Shown here: piece by piece, positions 18,201 through 27,317 of the stretch | Layout: the number at the start of each line of letters is the position of its first letter | How positions within the stretch are numbered: the first letter of the stretch is position 1 | DNA from: DATDFB01 sp035276475 | GTDB lineage: Bacteria; Acidobacteriota; Thermoanaerobaculia; Gp7-AA8 | NCBI GenBank assembly: GCA_035276475.1 | Contig: DATELQ010000061.1 | Location: 8,168 to 72,167, forward strand | Reading direction: 5' to 3' | Length of the DNA stretch: 64,000 nucleotides | Position numbers and translations under genes: made by a program | The notes under the pieces: model-generated | What the model was told of the DNA's origin: nothing | The model's input: only the letters and a program-made list of their open reading frames with translations | Database searches by the model: none

Positions 18201-21200
18201 GCGGTGAAGGTGATCTTCTCGGTGCCGGCGCCGCTGTCGATGGTGCCGTTGGTGATCGCCCACGCGTACGCGGCGCCGCCGATGAGCGTCGCCACGGCCT
18301 CGGCGCTCGCGCCGGAGGTGATCTCCGTCGGGGCGTTGATGATGATGGTCGGGCAGGTGCCGATCTGTGTCGTGGCCGAGGCGGCGTTGTTCGCGGAGTT
18401 CGGATCGACGGCCGGCGATGCGGCGGTGGCGGCGAGCTGCACGGAGCCGGTGGCCGATTGCGCGACGTTCCAGACGCTCACGATCGTGGCGCTCTCGCCG
18501 GCGGCCAGCGCGGCGATCGTGCAGGGGAAGCTCCCCGAGCACGCGCCGCTGTTCGCGCTGAAGGTGAGACCGGCCGACGCGGTGGCGCTCACGGCGACGT
18601 TCGCCGCGGCGTCCGGACCGTCGTTCGTCACCGAGATCGTGTACGTCGCCGGCGCGCCCGCCAGCGCCGCCGCGGGGCCGGCGACGGCGACGCGGAGGTC
18701 GGCCGTCGAGCCGATCGACGTCGTCGCCGCGGCGGTGTTGTTCGCGGTGTTCGGATCGTACTCGCTCGCGCCGGCGAAGACGCTGACCGGCGCCGCGCCG
18801 GTGCCGGTCGCCGTGACGCTGATCGTGATCGTCGCGGTCGACTGATTGTTCAGGCGCCCGAGGCTGCAGACGACGTTCGGTGCGCCGCTGCAGGTGCCGG
18901 AGCTCGCGCCGGTGAACGTGACGTTCGGCGGGAGGACGGTCGTGACGCTGACGCCGTTCGCGTCCGAGCCGCCGCCGTTGAAGACGCTGACGGTGTACGA
19001 GAAGGCGCTGCCGGGCGTGACCGCGGCCGGCGCCGTGACGGAGACGGCGACGTCGGCCTGGATGCGGCCGCCGATGAGCTGCAGATCGCCGGCGCTGAAG
19101 GTCGGATTGAGCACCGTTCCGGCGCCGGTGAGGCCGTTCATCGTCGCGAACGTGGAGTTGCTGGTGCGCGAGCCGAAGGTGAGGATCTGGAAGATGTTTC
19201 CGGCGATCGGCGTGAAGCCGTCGATGGCGGTGACGTTGAGCGTGCCGCCGAGGGTGACGCTGCCGCTGACGATGAGGCGGTCGTATTGCGTGCCGGGCGA
19301 CGTGCCGGCGAGCTGGATGGCGAGAGACCCGCTCGGCCCCTGCACGTAGTTGCCGTCGATCGTCAGCGTGCCGGGCGACGCGCCGGGCGCGACGCTGGCC
19401 TGGCTGTTGACCGTGCCGGAGATCGTACCGTTGCCGCCTAGGGTGCCGCCGTTGAGCGAGAGCGTGGCCGTCTGCAGCGACGCGCCGCCCAGGACCGTCG
19501 TGCTGCCCGTGCTCTGCACGTACGTGTCGCTGAACTGGATCGCGCCCGTCTCGATGCGCACCGTGCCGCTGTTCGCGAGCGGCGCGGCGAATTGCATCAG
19601 GTTGATCCCGGCGCTCTTCTTGAGCGTTCCGCTGTTGGCGAACGGCGGCGTGTTGGGGGAGACGGTGATTGGCTGCGTCGACTGGATGTCGAACGTGCCG
19701 TCGTTCGTGATGGCCACGCCGTCGATGAGGAGGCCGTTCGACGCCGCGGCGAAGGTGATCGTCCCTTTGTTCGACAGCGCGCGGGAAAGCGTGGCCGCGC
19801 CGACGTCGCCCGGCATCGTCACGTTGGCGTTGGCGTCGAAGGTGAGCGCGCCGCTGCCCGCGATCGTGCCGCCGCTCCACGTGGCCGGGCCGGTGACGGT
19901 GACGTTGCCGCTGCCGGTGAGCGTGCCGCCGCTGAGGGTGAGGTCGGGGAAGGTGCCGTCGGAGTTGAAGGCGACGCTGCCGCCGGCCACTTCGATGCGC
20001 TGGCCGCTCCAGGCGCCGGTGACGGTGGCGGCCGCGCCGCTGAAACGGAATTTGCCGGTGCCGGCGAGCGAGCCGGAGATCGACGGCGTGCCGCCGCTGA
20101 AGTCGATCACCGTGGACGGCCCGTTGGCGTAGAGCGTGCCGCTGCTGTTGACCGTCGGGGCGATGCTGCTGTTGCTGCTGGTGTTGAGCGTGCCGGCGTT
20201 GTTGATGGTGCCGTTGCCGGCGATGTCGGCGTTGACGTTCAGCGTGCCGGCGTTCTGCAGCGTGCGGCCGGTGAGCGCGACCGGCGCGGTGACGGAGAGC
20301 GTCGACTGATTGAGCGTCGTGCCGCTGCCGCTCATCGTGCCGCCCGCCCACGTGCCGCCGTTCGGCAGGGTGAGCGTGGCGCTGCCGCCGAGCGTGCCGC
20401 CGTTCATGGTGAAGGCGTCGGCGGAGGCGGCGGCGTTGAGGGTGGCGGTGCCGGCGGTGACGCTGAGCGTGCCGGCGTTGACCGGCACGCCGACGGTGGC
20501 CGTGGCGCCGCTGAACGTCAACGTGCCGGTGCCGCCTAGGGTGCCGCCGGTCATGGCGTGCGTGCCGCCGGCGAAGGCAAGGTTACCGGGCGCGGTGGCG
20601 GTGAAGGTGCCGGTGTGCGTGCCGCCGCCGGTGAGGGTCAGCGTGCTGCTCGTGCCGACCTGTCCGTTGTTGTTGAGCGTTGCGCCGATGGTGACGCTCG
20701 CCGTGGCGGTGAGCGTGCCGGTGTTGTCGATCGTGCCGGAGCCGGCGACGTTGCCGCTCACGGTGAGCGTGCCGCTGTTCTGGAGCGTGCGGCTGTTGAG
20801 CGTGACGGGCGCGGTGACGGAGAGCGTCGCAGGATTGGCCGTGGTGCCGCTGCCGCTCATCGTGCCGCCCGCCCAGGTGCCGCCGTTCGGCAGGGTGAGC
20901 GTGCCGCTGCCGCCGAGCGTGCCGCCGGTCATCGCGAAGGCGTCGGCCGTGGCGGCGGCGTCGAGTGCGGCCGTGCCGGCGGTGACGGAGAGCGTGCCGG
21001 CGTTGACGGGGACGCCGACCGTGGCCGTCGCGCCGCTGAAGGCGATCGTGCCGGTCCCGCCGACCGAGCCGCCGCCCGACATCGCGTGCGTGCCGGCTGA
21101 GAACGAAATGCTGCCGGGCGCCGTGGCGGTGAACGTGCCGCCGCTGTGCGTGCCGCCGCCCGAGAGCGTCAGCGCATTGCTCGTGGCGATCTGGCCGCTG

Positions 21201-24200
21201 TTGTTGACCGCCACGCCGAGGATGAGGTTCGCGGCGGCGTTGAGCGTGCCGGCGTTGGCGAGCGTGCCGGAGCCGCTGACGTCGCCGCTCACGGCCAGCG
21301 TGCCGGCGTTCTGCAGCGTTCGATCGAGTGTCGCCGGCGCGGAGATCGAGAACGTCTTCGTGGCGGGGTTCGCCGTCGTGCCGCTGCCGCCCATCGTCCC
21401 GCCCGACCACGTGCCGCCGTTCGTCAGCGTCAGCGTGCCGCTGCCGTCGAGCGTGCCGCCGCTCAGCGTGAACGCGTCCGCCGCCGACGCGGCGTTGAGC
21501 GTGGCCGTGCCGGCGGTGACGTTGAGCGTGCCGGCGTTGAGGGGGACGCCGACCGTCGCCGTCGCGCCGTCGAACGAAAGCGTGCCGCTGCCGCTGATCA
21601 CGCCGCCGGTCATGGAGTGCGTCCCCCCCGAGAACGAGAGAGTGCCGGGCGCCACGACGTTGAACGAGCCGCTGTGCACGCCGCCGCCGGCCAGCGAGAG
21701 CGCGTTCGTGGTCGATACCTGGCCGTTGTTGTTGAGCGCCGCGCCGATCGTGGCGTTGGCGGTGGCGTTGAAGATGCCCTGGTTGACGATCGTGCCCGAT
21801 CCGCTGACGTTGGCGCCCACGCTGAGGGTGGCGTTGTTCTGAAGGGTGCGCGTGTTGAGCGTGACCGGCGCGGAGACGGTGAGCGTCGTCGAATTGATGG
21901 TGGTGCCGCTGCCGCTCATCGTCCCGCCCGACCACGTGCCGCCGTTCGTCAGCGTGAGCGTCCCGCTGCCGCCGAGCGTGCCGCCGGTCATGGTGAAGGC
22001 GTTGGCCGTCCCGTTGGCGTCGAGCGTGGCCGTTCCGGCGGTGAGCGAGAACGTCGGGATCGAGTAGGCGCTGCTGACGGTGACGGCCGCGCCGTTGAAG
22101 GCGACGTTGCCCGTGCCGCCGATCGCGCCGGGGAGGCTGTACGTCCCGGAAGGGAAGGCGATTGTGGCCGGAGAGGTGGCCACGACGGTGCCGCCGAGGG
22201 TGCCGCCGCCGGCGAGAGCGAGCGTGCCGGTGGAGGCGCTTACGGTTCCGGTGCTGTTGACGGCGGGGTTGAGCGTCGTCGTTCCGGAGCCGCCGTTCTT
22301 CGTGAGCGTGCCGTTGTTCGCGATCGTCCCGCTGCCGGAGACGTTGACGCTGCCGTCGACGGTCAGGTTCAGCGTGCCGTCGTTCTGGAGGACGCGGCCC
22401 TGGGCGAGCGTCGCCACCGCGCCGGTGACGTTCAAGGTCTGGCCGGAGCCGACCTGCGTCGTGCCGCCGGGGGCGGTGGCGCTCCCCATCGTGCCGGACG
22501 ACCAGGTGCTTGTGCCGGTCAAGGTGAGCGTGCCGCCGCCGTCGATGACGCCGCCCTGGAGGGTGACGTTCTTCGGGGCGATGGAGATGCCGGTGGGGAC
22601 GCGCAGCGTTCCGCCACTCACTTTGAAGTCGCCGTTGGCCGGGAAGGTGATGGAGCTGGAGTTGATGAGGAATACGCCGCTCATGAGATCGAGCGTCGCG
22701 CCGGGGGAGTAATGGACGATCGCGCCGGAGGCGGCGGTCACGTCCGCGGCGACCTGCAGCGTCCCGGCGTCGACTTTGAACGAGCCCGACATCGTCACCG
22801 GAACGCCGATGACGCTCGTGCCGGCCGTCGTGTTTTTCTCGATGGCAGCGTTCAATCCCGCCGAGAACCCACCGATCGTGATGGAGCCGCCTCCGGAGCC
22901 GGCAGTGAAGTCGCCGTCATTGGTGACGAAGAAGAGTTTGCCCGGATCGAGAATGAGGCTGCCGCCGTTGGAGAAGACGAGCGCATTGATCGAGGCGCTG
23001 TAGGTCGAGTGGGCTTGCATCTGCAGCGTGCCGCCGTCGAGCGCGCATGTGCTCACAGAACAATTAATCGTCGGCGCCGACGTGCTGGTCATCACCCTCG
23101 GGCCGCTTCCCGCGATCGTGCCGCCCGCCCAGGTGAAGTTGCCGCTCACGCGCAGCGTGCCGGCGCCGTCGACCCTCGAGCCGGCGGCAGAGAGGTTGAC
23201 GTTCGGCCAGGTGACGTCGACGCCGCTGTCGAGCGTGAGCGTGCCGCTGGCGTTGAGCGTGCCGGCGAGCGTGGCGTTGCCGGTGAGCTCGAGCTTGCCC
23301 GTGAGCGTGGTCGTCCCGGAGACCCCAGACCCGGCCGCAAGGGCCACGATGCCGCTGCCGCTGACGGTGATGCCGGTGAAGTTGCCGCCCGCGATGAAGG
23401 AGAGCGTACCGGAGCTCGACTGCAGCGTGGAGCCGCTGTTCGCGGTCACCGGCACGGTGATGCCGCTGGTGAGGCTGCCCGCGCTCTTCCGGATCGTGCC
23501 GCCGCTGTTGTTCACGATCTGCGGTGCGCCGGCGTAGCTCGCCAGGCCGGCGTCGCTCAGGAAATCGATCGTCCCGTCGTTCGTGACGGTGACGTTCCCG
23601 GACAAGCCGCAGCCGAAGGCAGTAGCGAGGAAGTAGATCGCACCGCCGCCGGCGACCGTGGTGTTGATGGCGATCGACGCCGGGCTTTGCGTCCCGCGGC
23701 AGTTCAGGACGCCGCCGCTGTTGATGGTCATCGGGCTGCCGGAGATCGTGCCGCCGTAATGCTCGATCGTTCCCGAAACGGAGAAGGCCGCCGGCATGCT
23801 CAGCGTCGCGTCCTTCACGTTGATCGTGCCGGAGGCGAAGGTGGTCGGGGCGGTGGAGGCAAAGGTGTCGGTGCTGCCGCCCGGGCCGTCGCCGATGTCG
23901 ATGGTCGTGCCGGAGATCGAGAGGGCGCCGGGGCCCGCGACCGAGGGGGTGCCGAGCATCGTGAAGAGGCCGCCGCTGAAGGCGAGCGTGGCGCCGGAGG
24001 CGACGATGAATGCGCCGCGCTCCGTGCCGCCGCCGCTGAGAGAGAGCGTGCCGGCGCTGACGCTCACGATGCCGCCGAATTTGTTGTCGAGCGGCGGAGA
24101 GATCGTGGTCGTTCCAGGGCCGGTGGTCTTGGTGATGGTGCCGTCGTTCTCGATGAGGGCGCTGCCGGAGAGGTTGATGTTTCCGCTGCCGGCGGTGAGG

Positions 24201-27200
24201 TTGAGGGCGTTGCTGTTCGTGATCTTGCCGTTGGCGGAGATCGTCAGCGGGCTCGAGGTCGTGCCGGCGTAGTTCACCGTTCCGTTGTTGAGCAACTCGC
24301 GCGACTGCGTGAGCGATTGCGCGCCGCCCGCGCTGATGTTCAGCGTGTTGCCGGAATTGATCTGGGTGATGCCGCCGGCTGCGGTGGCGCTTCCCATCGC
24401 GCCGCCCGACCAGGTGCTGGTTCCGGAGAGGATCAGCGTGCCCGCGCCGTCGACGACGCCGCCCGTCTGCAGCGTCACGTTGGGGAGGGTCACGGTGACG
24501 CTGGCCGGAACGCGCACCGCTCCGCCGCTGATCTGGAAGGTGCCGCTCCCCGGCGTCGAGACACTGCCGGAGTTGAAGAGGAAGACGCCGCCGCTGACGT
24601 CGAGCGTCGTCCCCGCGCCGATGTCGAGGGTGGCGCTGGCGCTGGCGTCGACGCTTCCACCGCCGGCGAACTTCAGCGTTCCGGCGTCGAGGTCGACGAT
24701 CGAGGTTCCGTACAAGGTGACGGGCACGCCGATGGTGCTCGTACCTGCGGTCGTCTTCTTCCAGATCGTGCCGTCGTTGGAGATCGAGCCGCTGCCGGTG
24801 ACGTCGCCGTCGTTGGTGATGCTGAGCTTTTTGCCGGCGCCGATGTTCAAGCTGGCGCCGTTGGAGAACTGGAGCGCATTGCTCCCGGCGCTGAACGTCG
24901 TGTCGCCCTGAAGGTAGAGCGTGGCGGTGTCGAGCGTGCAGCTGCTGCTGCAACTGATCGTCGGCGTGGAACCGCTGTTCAGGTACCGCGAGCCGCTGCC
25001 GCCGATCGTTCCGCCGGACCAGTTGAAATTGCCGCTCACGCGCACGGTGCCGGCGCCGCTGATCGCCCCCGAAGAAAGAGCGACGTTCGGGCAGGTGACG
25101 TCGACGCCCATCGCGGCGTCGATAGTCGCGCCGGCAACGGAGAGCGTGCCGGAGCCGGTCACGGTCGGGCTGCCGCTCAGGTTGACGGTGCCACCGGTGA
25201 GGGCCAGCGTCGTACCGGAGGCAATCGTGAAGATGCCCTGGTCCGTGCCGCCGCCGGCAAGGGCGAGCGTGCCCGTGCTGACGCTCACCGTGTGGCCGCT
25301 GTGGTTGTCGACCGGAGGAGAGATCGTGCTCGTCCCGGTGCCCGCGGTCTTGGTGATGGTGCCGAAGTTGTCGATGAGGGCGCTGCCGGAGAGATTGATG
25401 GTGCCGTCCGCGGTGAGGTTGAACACGTTGTTGTTCGTGATCTTGGCGTTGGCGGACATCGTCAGCGGATTCGAGGTCGTGCCGGCGTAATTCACGGTCC
25501 CGGCGTTGATGATTTCCCGGCCTTGGGTGAGCGATTGCGCGCCGCCAGCGGTGATGTTCAAGGTGTCGGGGGGGGAATTGATCCGCGTGCCGCCGCCGGG
25601 AGCGGCGGCGCTGCCCATCGTGCCGCCGGACCAGGTGGTGGTGCCGAAGAGCACGAGCGTTCCGCCGCCGTCGATGACGCCGCTCTGCAGCGTCACATTC
25701 AAGAGGGTGATGGAAAGAGGGGCGGGGACGCGCACCGTTCCGCCGGTGATCTTGAAGTCGCCGTACAAGGGAACGCCGACGGGACCGCCGGCGAAAAGGA
25801 AAAGACCGCTGCTGACTTCGATCGTCGTTCCGGGGTCGTAGTCGAGGATCGCGCCCGCGTTGACAGTCACGTCGGCGGCGATCCGCAGCGTTCCGGCGTC
25901 GACGTTGAAGGACCCGTTCAGCGTCACGGGGACCTCGATGTCGCTGATGCCGGAGGTGTCGGTTTTCCAGATACTCGCGGCGTTTGGGAAGGCACCCCAG
26001 GCGATGGAGATCGAACTAGCCGCACCGCCGCCGTTGCGGAAGTCGCCGTCATTGGTGACTCTGATTCCTACGCCGGTGTCCAGAATGAGGCTGGCGCCGT
26101 TGGAGAACCGGAGCGCATTGCTGGAGGCGCTGTAGATCGTGTACGCCTGAAGCTGGAGCGTGGCGCCGTTGAGGTTGCAGTCGCTCGACGAACAACTGAT
26201 GGTGGGCACCGACGTGCTGGTCAGCACCTTCGTGCCGGTGCCCGAGATCGTGCCGCCGGACCAGTAGAAATTGCCGGTCACGCTCACCGCGCCGGCGCCG
26301 GTGATCGTGCCTCCGGAGAGCGTGACGTCGGTAAATGTGACGTTGACGCCGGTGCCGGCATCGAACGTTCCGCCGGTGCCGATGGTCAGCGATGGGCTCC
26401 CTCCCCCGGTGAACGTGCCGGAGAAGTGGAGGGTCGTTCCGGCTGAGATCACGTAGTTGCTGTGGACCACCCCGCCGTCGTTGAGCTGGAGCGTGCCGGA
26501 GTCCACCTCGACCGTCGCTCCGGAGCCGTTGTTGACCGGGATGTTGATCGCCGCGGTGCCGCCGCCGGCGCTCTTCTTGATCATGGCGGTGGCGGCAGTG
26601 TTGCTGATGAACGGCGATCCCGTGTCGGCGTCGATGTTGTGGTCGGACGCAATGTCGACGAGGCCGGAGTTGCTGAGATGCCCGCCGAACTTGAATCCCA
26701 CCGCGCTCGTGCTCAGCAGCGTGACCGTGCCGCCGTTGTTGTTGGTGATGTTGCGTGAAACCGTGATGACGGACGCGCCGCCGGTGGACCCGATTTCCAG
26801 GCTGCCGCCGCTGTTGACGGTCACGTTTCCGCTGCCGCCGATCGTGCAGTTGCCGTGAATGCCGGCCGTTCCGTTCACGATCAGGTTTCCGCTGCCGTTG
26901 AGGATCCCGCCCGTTGGGTTTGCACCGACCAGATTCAGCGTTCCGCCGGCGTTGACGGTGCTGGTGTTCGTTATGATGAGAGTCTGGCCACCGTCAATCC
27001 TCAGCGTCGCGCCGCTCTGGATGGTGATGCTCTTGACGGTCGCAATCGTATCGACGGTGGCCGTGCCGGAGCCGGCGTTGGCGATGACGACGTCGTCGCT
27101 GCTGGTGGGCAGCGAATTCGTGCTCCAGTTGTTGGGATTGTTCCAGCTGTTGTCGACGCTGCCGTTCCACGTCACCGTCACGGCGAAGACAGGACAGGAA

Positions 27201-27259
27201 ACGAGAATGCCCGCCAACACCACGGCGGCGCGCACGAGGGCACGAATGTGAATGCTCAT
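15209..27259 (-). CDS. Giant secreted beta-repeat surface protein B (DUF11, Fn3-like, BACON-like)
   Basis: 4016-aa paralogue of the neighbouring giant protein with the same architecture. Residues 1-26 are a signal peptide (MSIHIRALVRAAVVLAG...). An N-terminal module contains NPNNWSTNSLPTSSDDVVI. Beta-strand repeats run to about residue 2640, then the closing motif SPGTLTIDGNYVQGPSGSLA. Two DUF11-type domains follow from about 2730 and 2851, an Ig-like domain at about 2967, Fn3-like modules at about 3050-3450, a BACON-like domain (PWITVTPSSGVVPPGG) and a C-terminal region ending DPTYVPGQ. No barrel, sortase or lipid anchor is visible. The gene lies 58 bp downstream of the TonB-dependent receptor gene, same strand. 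Export through the inner membrane is clear; the outer-membrane route and the ligand are unknown. Confidence 0.85.
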   Translation of the reverse strand: MSIHIRALVRAAVVLAGILVSCPVFAVTVTWNGSVDNSWNNPNNWSTNSLPTSSDDVVIANAGSGTATVDTIATVKSITIQSGATLRIDGGQTLIITNTSTVNAGGTLNLVGANPTGGILNGSGNLIVNGTAGIHGNCTIGGSGNVTVNSGGSLEIGSTGGASVITVSRNITNNNGGTVTLLSTSAVGFKFGGHLSNSGLVDIASDHNIDADTGSPFISNTAATAMIKKSAGGGTAAINIPVNNGSGATVEVDSGTLQLNDGGVVHSNYVISAGTTLHFSGTFTGGGSPSLTIGTGGTFDAGTGVNVTFTDVTLSGGTITGAGAVSVTGNFYWSGGTISGTGTKVLTSTSVPTISCSSSDCNLNGATLQLQAYTIYSASSNALRFSNGASLILDTGVGIRVTNDGDFRNGGGAASSISIAWGAFPNAASIWKTDTSGISDIEVPVTLNGSFNVDAGTLRIAADVTVNAGAILDYDPGTTIEVSSGLFLFAGGPVGVPLYGDFKITGGTVRVPAPLSITLLNVTLQSGVIDGGGTLVLFGTTTWSGGTMGSAAAPGGGTRINSPPDTLNITAGGAQSLTQGREIINAGTVNYAGTTSNPLTMSANAKITNNNVFNLTADGTINLSGSALIDNFGTITKTAGTGTSTISPPVDNHSGHTVSVSTGTLALAGGGTDQGIFTIASGTTLALTGGTVNLSGSPTVTGSGTLSVAGATIDAAMGVDVTCPNVALSSGAISGAGTVRVSGNFNWSGGTIGGSGSRYLNSGSTPTISCSSSCTLDTATLYLQGDTTFSAGSNALQFSNGASLNIGAGKKLSITNDGDVTGSGSISNDGTIWKKTTAGTSTIGVPVTLYGTSIVDLDAGTLKFAGGGSVDASASATLDIGAGTTLDVSGGVFLFNSGSVSTPGSGTFQISGGAVRVPASVTVTLPNVTLQTGGVVDGAGTLILSGTSTWSGGAMGSATAAGGITQINSGNTLNISAGGAQSLTQSRELLNNGTVNYAGTTSSPLTISANGKITNSNALNLTAGSGNINLSGSALIENDGTITKTTGPGTTTISPPLDNKFGGIVSVSAGTLSLSGGGTERGAFIVASGATLAFSGGLFTMLGTPSVAGPGALSISGTTIDIGDGPGGSTDTFASTAPTTFASGTINVKDATLSMPAAFSVSGTIEHYGGTISGSPMTINSGGVLNCRGTQSPASIAINTTVAGGGAIYFLATAFGCGLSGNVTVTNDGTIDFLSDAGLASYAGAPQIVNNSGGTIRKSAGSLTSGITVPVTANSGSTLQSSSGTLSFIAGGNFTGITVSGSGIVALAAGSGVSGTTTLTGKLELTGNATLAGTLNASGTLTLDSGVDVTWPNVNLSAAGSRVDGAGTLRVSGNFTWAGGTIAGSGPRVMTSTSAPTINCSVSTCALDGGTLQMQAHSTYSASINALVFSNGGSLILDPGKLFFVTNDGDFTAGSGGGSITIGGFSAGLNAAIEKNTTAGTSVIGVPVTMSGSFKVDAGTLQVAADVTAASGAIVHYSPGATLDLMSGVFLINSSSITFPANGDFKVSGGTLRVPTGISIAPKNVTLQGGVIDGGGTLTLTGTSTWSSGTMGSATAPGGTTQVGSGQTLNVTGAVATLAQGRVLQNDGTLNLTVDGSVNVSGSGTIANNGTLTKNGGSGTTTLNPAVNSTGTVSASTGTLALAGGGTLGGTVVATSPATIAFPSGTYSLPGAIGGTGNVAFNGAAVTVSSAYSIPTFSLTAGTATLDANGTANAFTMTGGTLGGSGTLTLTNGGTWSGGTMSGSGTTINSTTLTVSAPVTLNTRTLQNNATLSVGANVSGSGTIVNQGIFNATANATIGAALNNNGQVSTTNALSLAGGGVHSGSFNVVAPGTLSFSGGTHSMTGGVISGSGTLSFDGATATVGVPLNAGTLNVTAGTATLNAASAADAFTLSGGTLDGSGTLTLTNGGTWSGGTMGGSGTTANPATKTFSISAPATLDRTLQNAGTLAVSGDVSGSGTLANAGTLNAAANLILGVAVNNSGQIATSNALTLSGGGTHSGGTFTATAPGSISFSAGTHAMSGGGSVGGTGTIAFSGATATVGVPVNAGTLSVTAGTAALDAAATADAFAMTGGTLGGSGTLTLPNGGTWAGGTMSGSGTTANPATLSVTAPVTLNSRTLQNSGTLTVSGNVAGSGTIDNTGTLTATASVTIGATLNNNGQVGTSSTLTLTGGGTHTGTFTATAPGNLAFAGGTHAMTGGTLGGTGTLTFSGATATVGVPVNAGTLSVTAGTATLNAAASADAFTMNGGTLGGSATLTLPNGGTWAGGTMSGSGTTLNQSTLSVTAPVALTGRTLQNAGTLNVNADIAGNGTINNAGTLNTSSNSSIAPTVNSSGTLYANGPSTVIDFSGGTPSISGSLAGTGKFRFSGAAATVTGAWSGQRIEVAGGSVAFNSDGTFPDLTLSGGTLTGSGNVTVTGPATWSGGTIAGSGALTFDANANVTMPGDVGAATLSRALSNKGTITFAAASNGLLIDGVAITNDGTFDIQSTQPITVSPNTPPFANSGTLKKSAGINLMQFAAPLANSGTVRIETGAIQFSDTYVQSTGSTTVLGGASLQTATLSLNGGTLGGNGTISGTVNSQASVAPGASPGTLTIDGNYVQGPSGSLAIQLAGTSPGTQYDRLIVSGSVTLGGTLNVTAIDGFTPIAGNIFQILTFGSRTSNSTFATMNGLTGAGTVLNPTFSAGDLQLIGGRIQADVAVSVTAPAAVTPGSAFSYTVSVFNGGGSDANGVSVTTVLPPNVTFTGASSGTCSGAPNVVCSLGRLNNQSTATITISVTATGTGAAPVSVFAGASEYDPNTANNTAAATTSIGSTADLRVAVAGPAAALAGAPATYTISVTNDGPDAAANVAVSATASAGLTFSANSGACSGSFPCTIAALAAGESATIVSVWNVAQSATGSVQLAATAASPAVDPNSANNAASATTQIGTCPTIIINAPTEITSGASAEAVATLIGGAAYAWAITNGTIDSGAGTEKITFTAGEAGTATLSVHVTGGGCTLNATFPVSVKARQFCVGTAAPTAPAGDTTTADANVAFGWTAVDGASGYRLWLQQGDAPAQSLGTTLGITLTKIIPAGTHHWYVETLFDGCASHESDRVALTILPATDCNTHESPQLTAPESDAVLSTPTIAFHWNAVPKALQYELWLATAGGVPTLIRTTTDTAYTASVPPGRLQWYVRAVFAGCAATESAHRFFTYTPPPDCTTQRPLLIEPSEGEKVTPGVSFEWSAVPGATKYELYVDGTLAATTTTPHASGLTVSRGERRWRVRAHLAEGCAALDSPDNHFAVVAAPQSCAPLDAPVVTAPGQITSGVQGRIRWTLVGGATAYVVQISGDPRFAAGFTTSSTVTVRQLPFSFKNEGGTPVTRYVRVHAVDTKCAEPTIGPFSLVSAVSVRPPGRNGVALMTEPADVPYTIDVGAELAGQHFTATPTVPWITVTPSSGVVPPGGLTLHAVAHTAGLPAGASTGTVDVTTSATAGSRTALGTSISKAPITVNNVPGIMTAPKSTPPPDALVIPAVANVNGFIVRYQSDVRASNTSAQPMKYALNFVPSGAAGMSDGQKTEMTIEPGATMAVNDIISTWFGGQSSSGTLEIRPLTETDTSTSSAPAEGLEPRITFASSRTFNTTPTGGTFGQYVPAIPYTDFVPKGSTLSLQQIAQSKSVHTNLGLVEGSGEPVSLEVRIFDAAGAKLDAFPVGLKGGEHAQINAVLEAHHIALDDGRIEVEVVDGDGKVTAYASVIDNSVNDPLLVPPVNINAAGHDRWVLPGVGSGDWQTDVRLFNAGSESADLTLTFYPQNRGAAAAKTIALAPGEVRQLDRVLPSLFGIARDTGALHISSAAPARLVATARTYNDTGNGAYGQFIPAVTPEETVAVGSRPLQILQVEESAAYRSNIGFAEVSGKPVTLEVSVFRPDLDEPKTLEVKLQANEFRQIDALLATVGLADTYNGRISVRAVDGEGRATAYLSLVDLQSGDPTYVPGQ
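20332..22450 (-). repeat. Four tandem DNA repeats of about 528 bp in giant gene B
   Basis: The block beginning CTCATCGTGCCGCCCGCCCA is found at about 20332 and 20858 and, with a few substitutions (CATCGTCCCGCCCGACCACG), at about 21391 and 21917. The period is 526-533 bp, about 176 aa. Each block encodes one set of beta-helix rungs (GGTWAGGTMSGSGTT, then GGTLGGSGTLTL). Similarity extends through most of the unit, so these are true tandem duplications rather than only compositional similarity. Confidence 0.75.
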
Positions 27260-27317
27260 TTGGGGACCGACCCGTTCCGATTGCTGAATTGCTGAATTAT
27301 TAGGATACCGCGGTTTT

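Noticed and set aside
4185..27259. Giants as classical type V autotransporters
   Set aside because: The passenger-like repeats are followed by DUF11/Fn3/BACON modules and not by a C-terminal beta-barrel.
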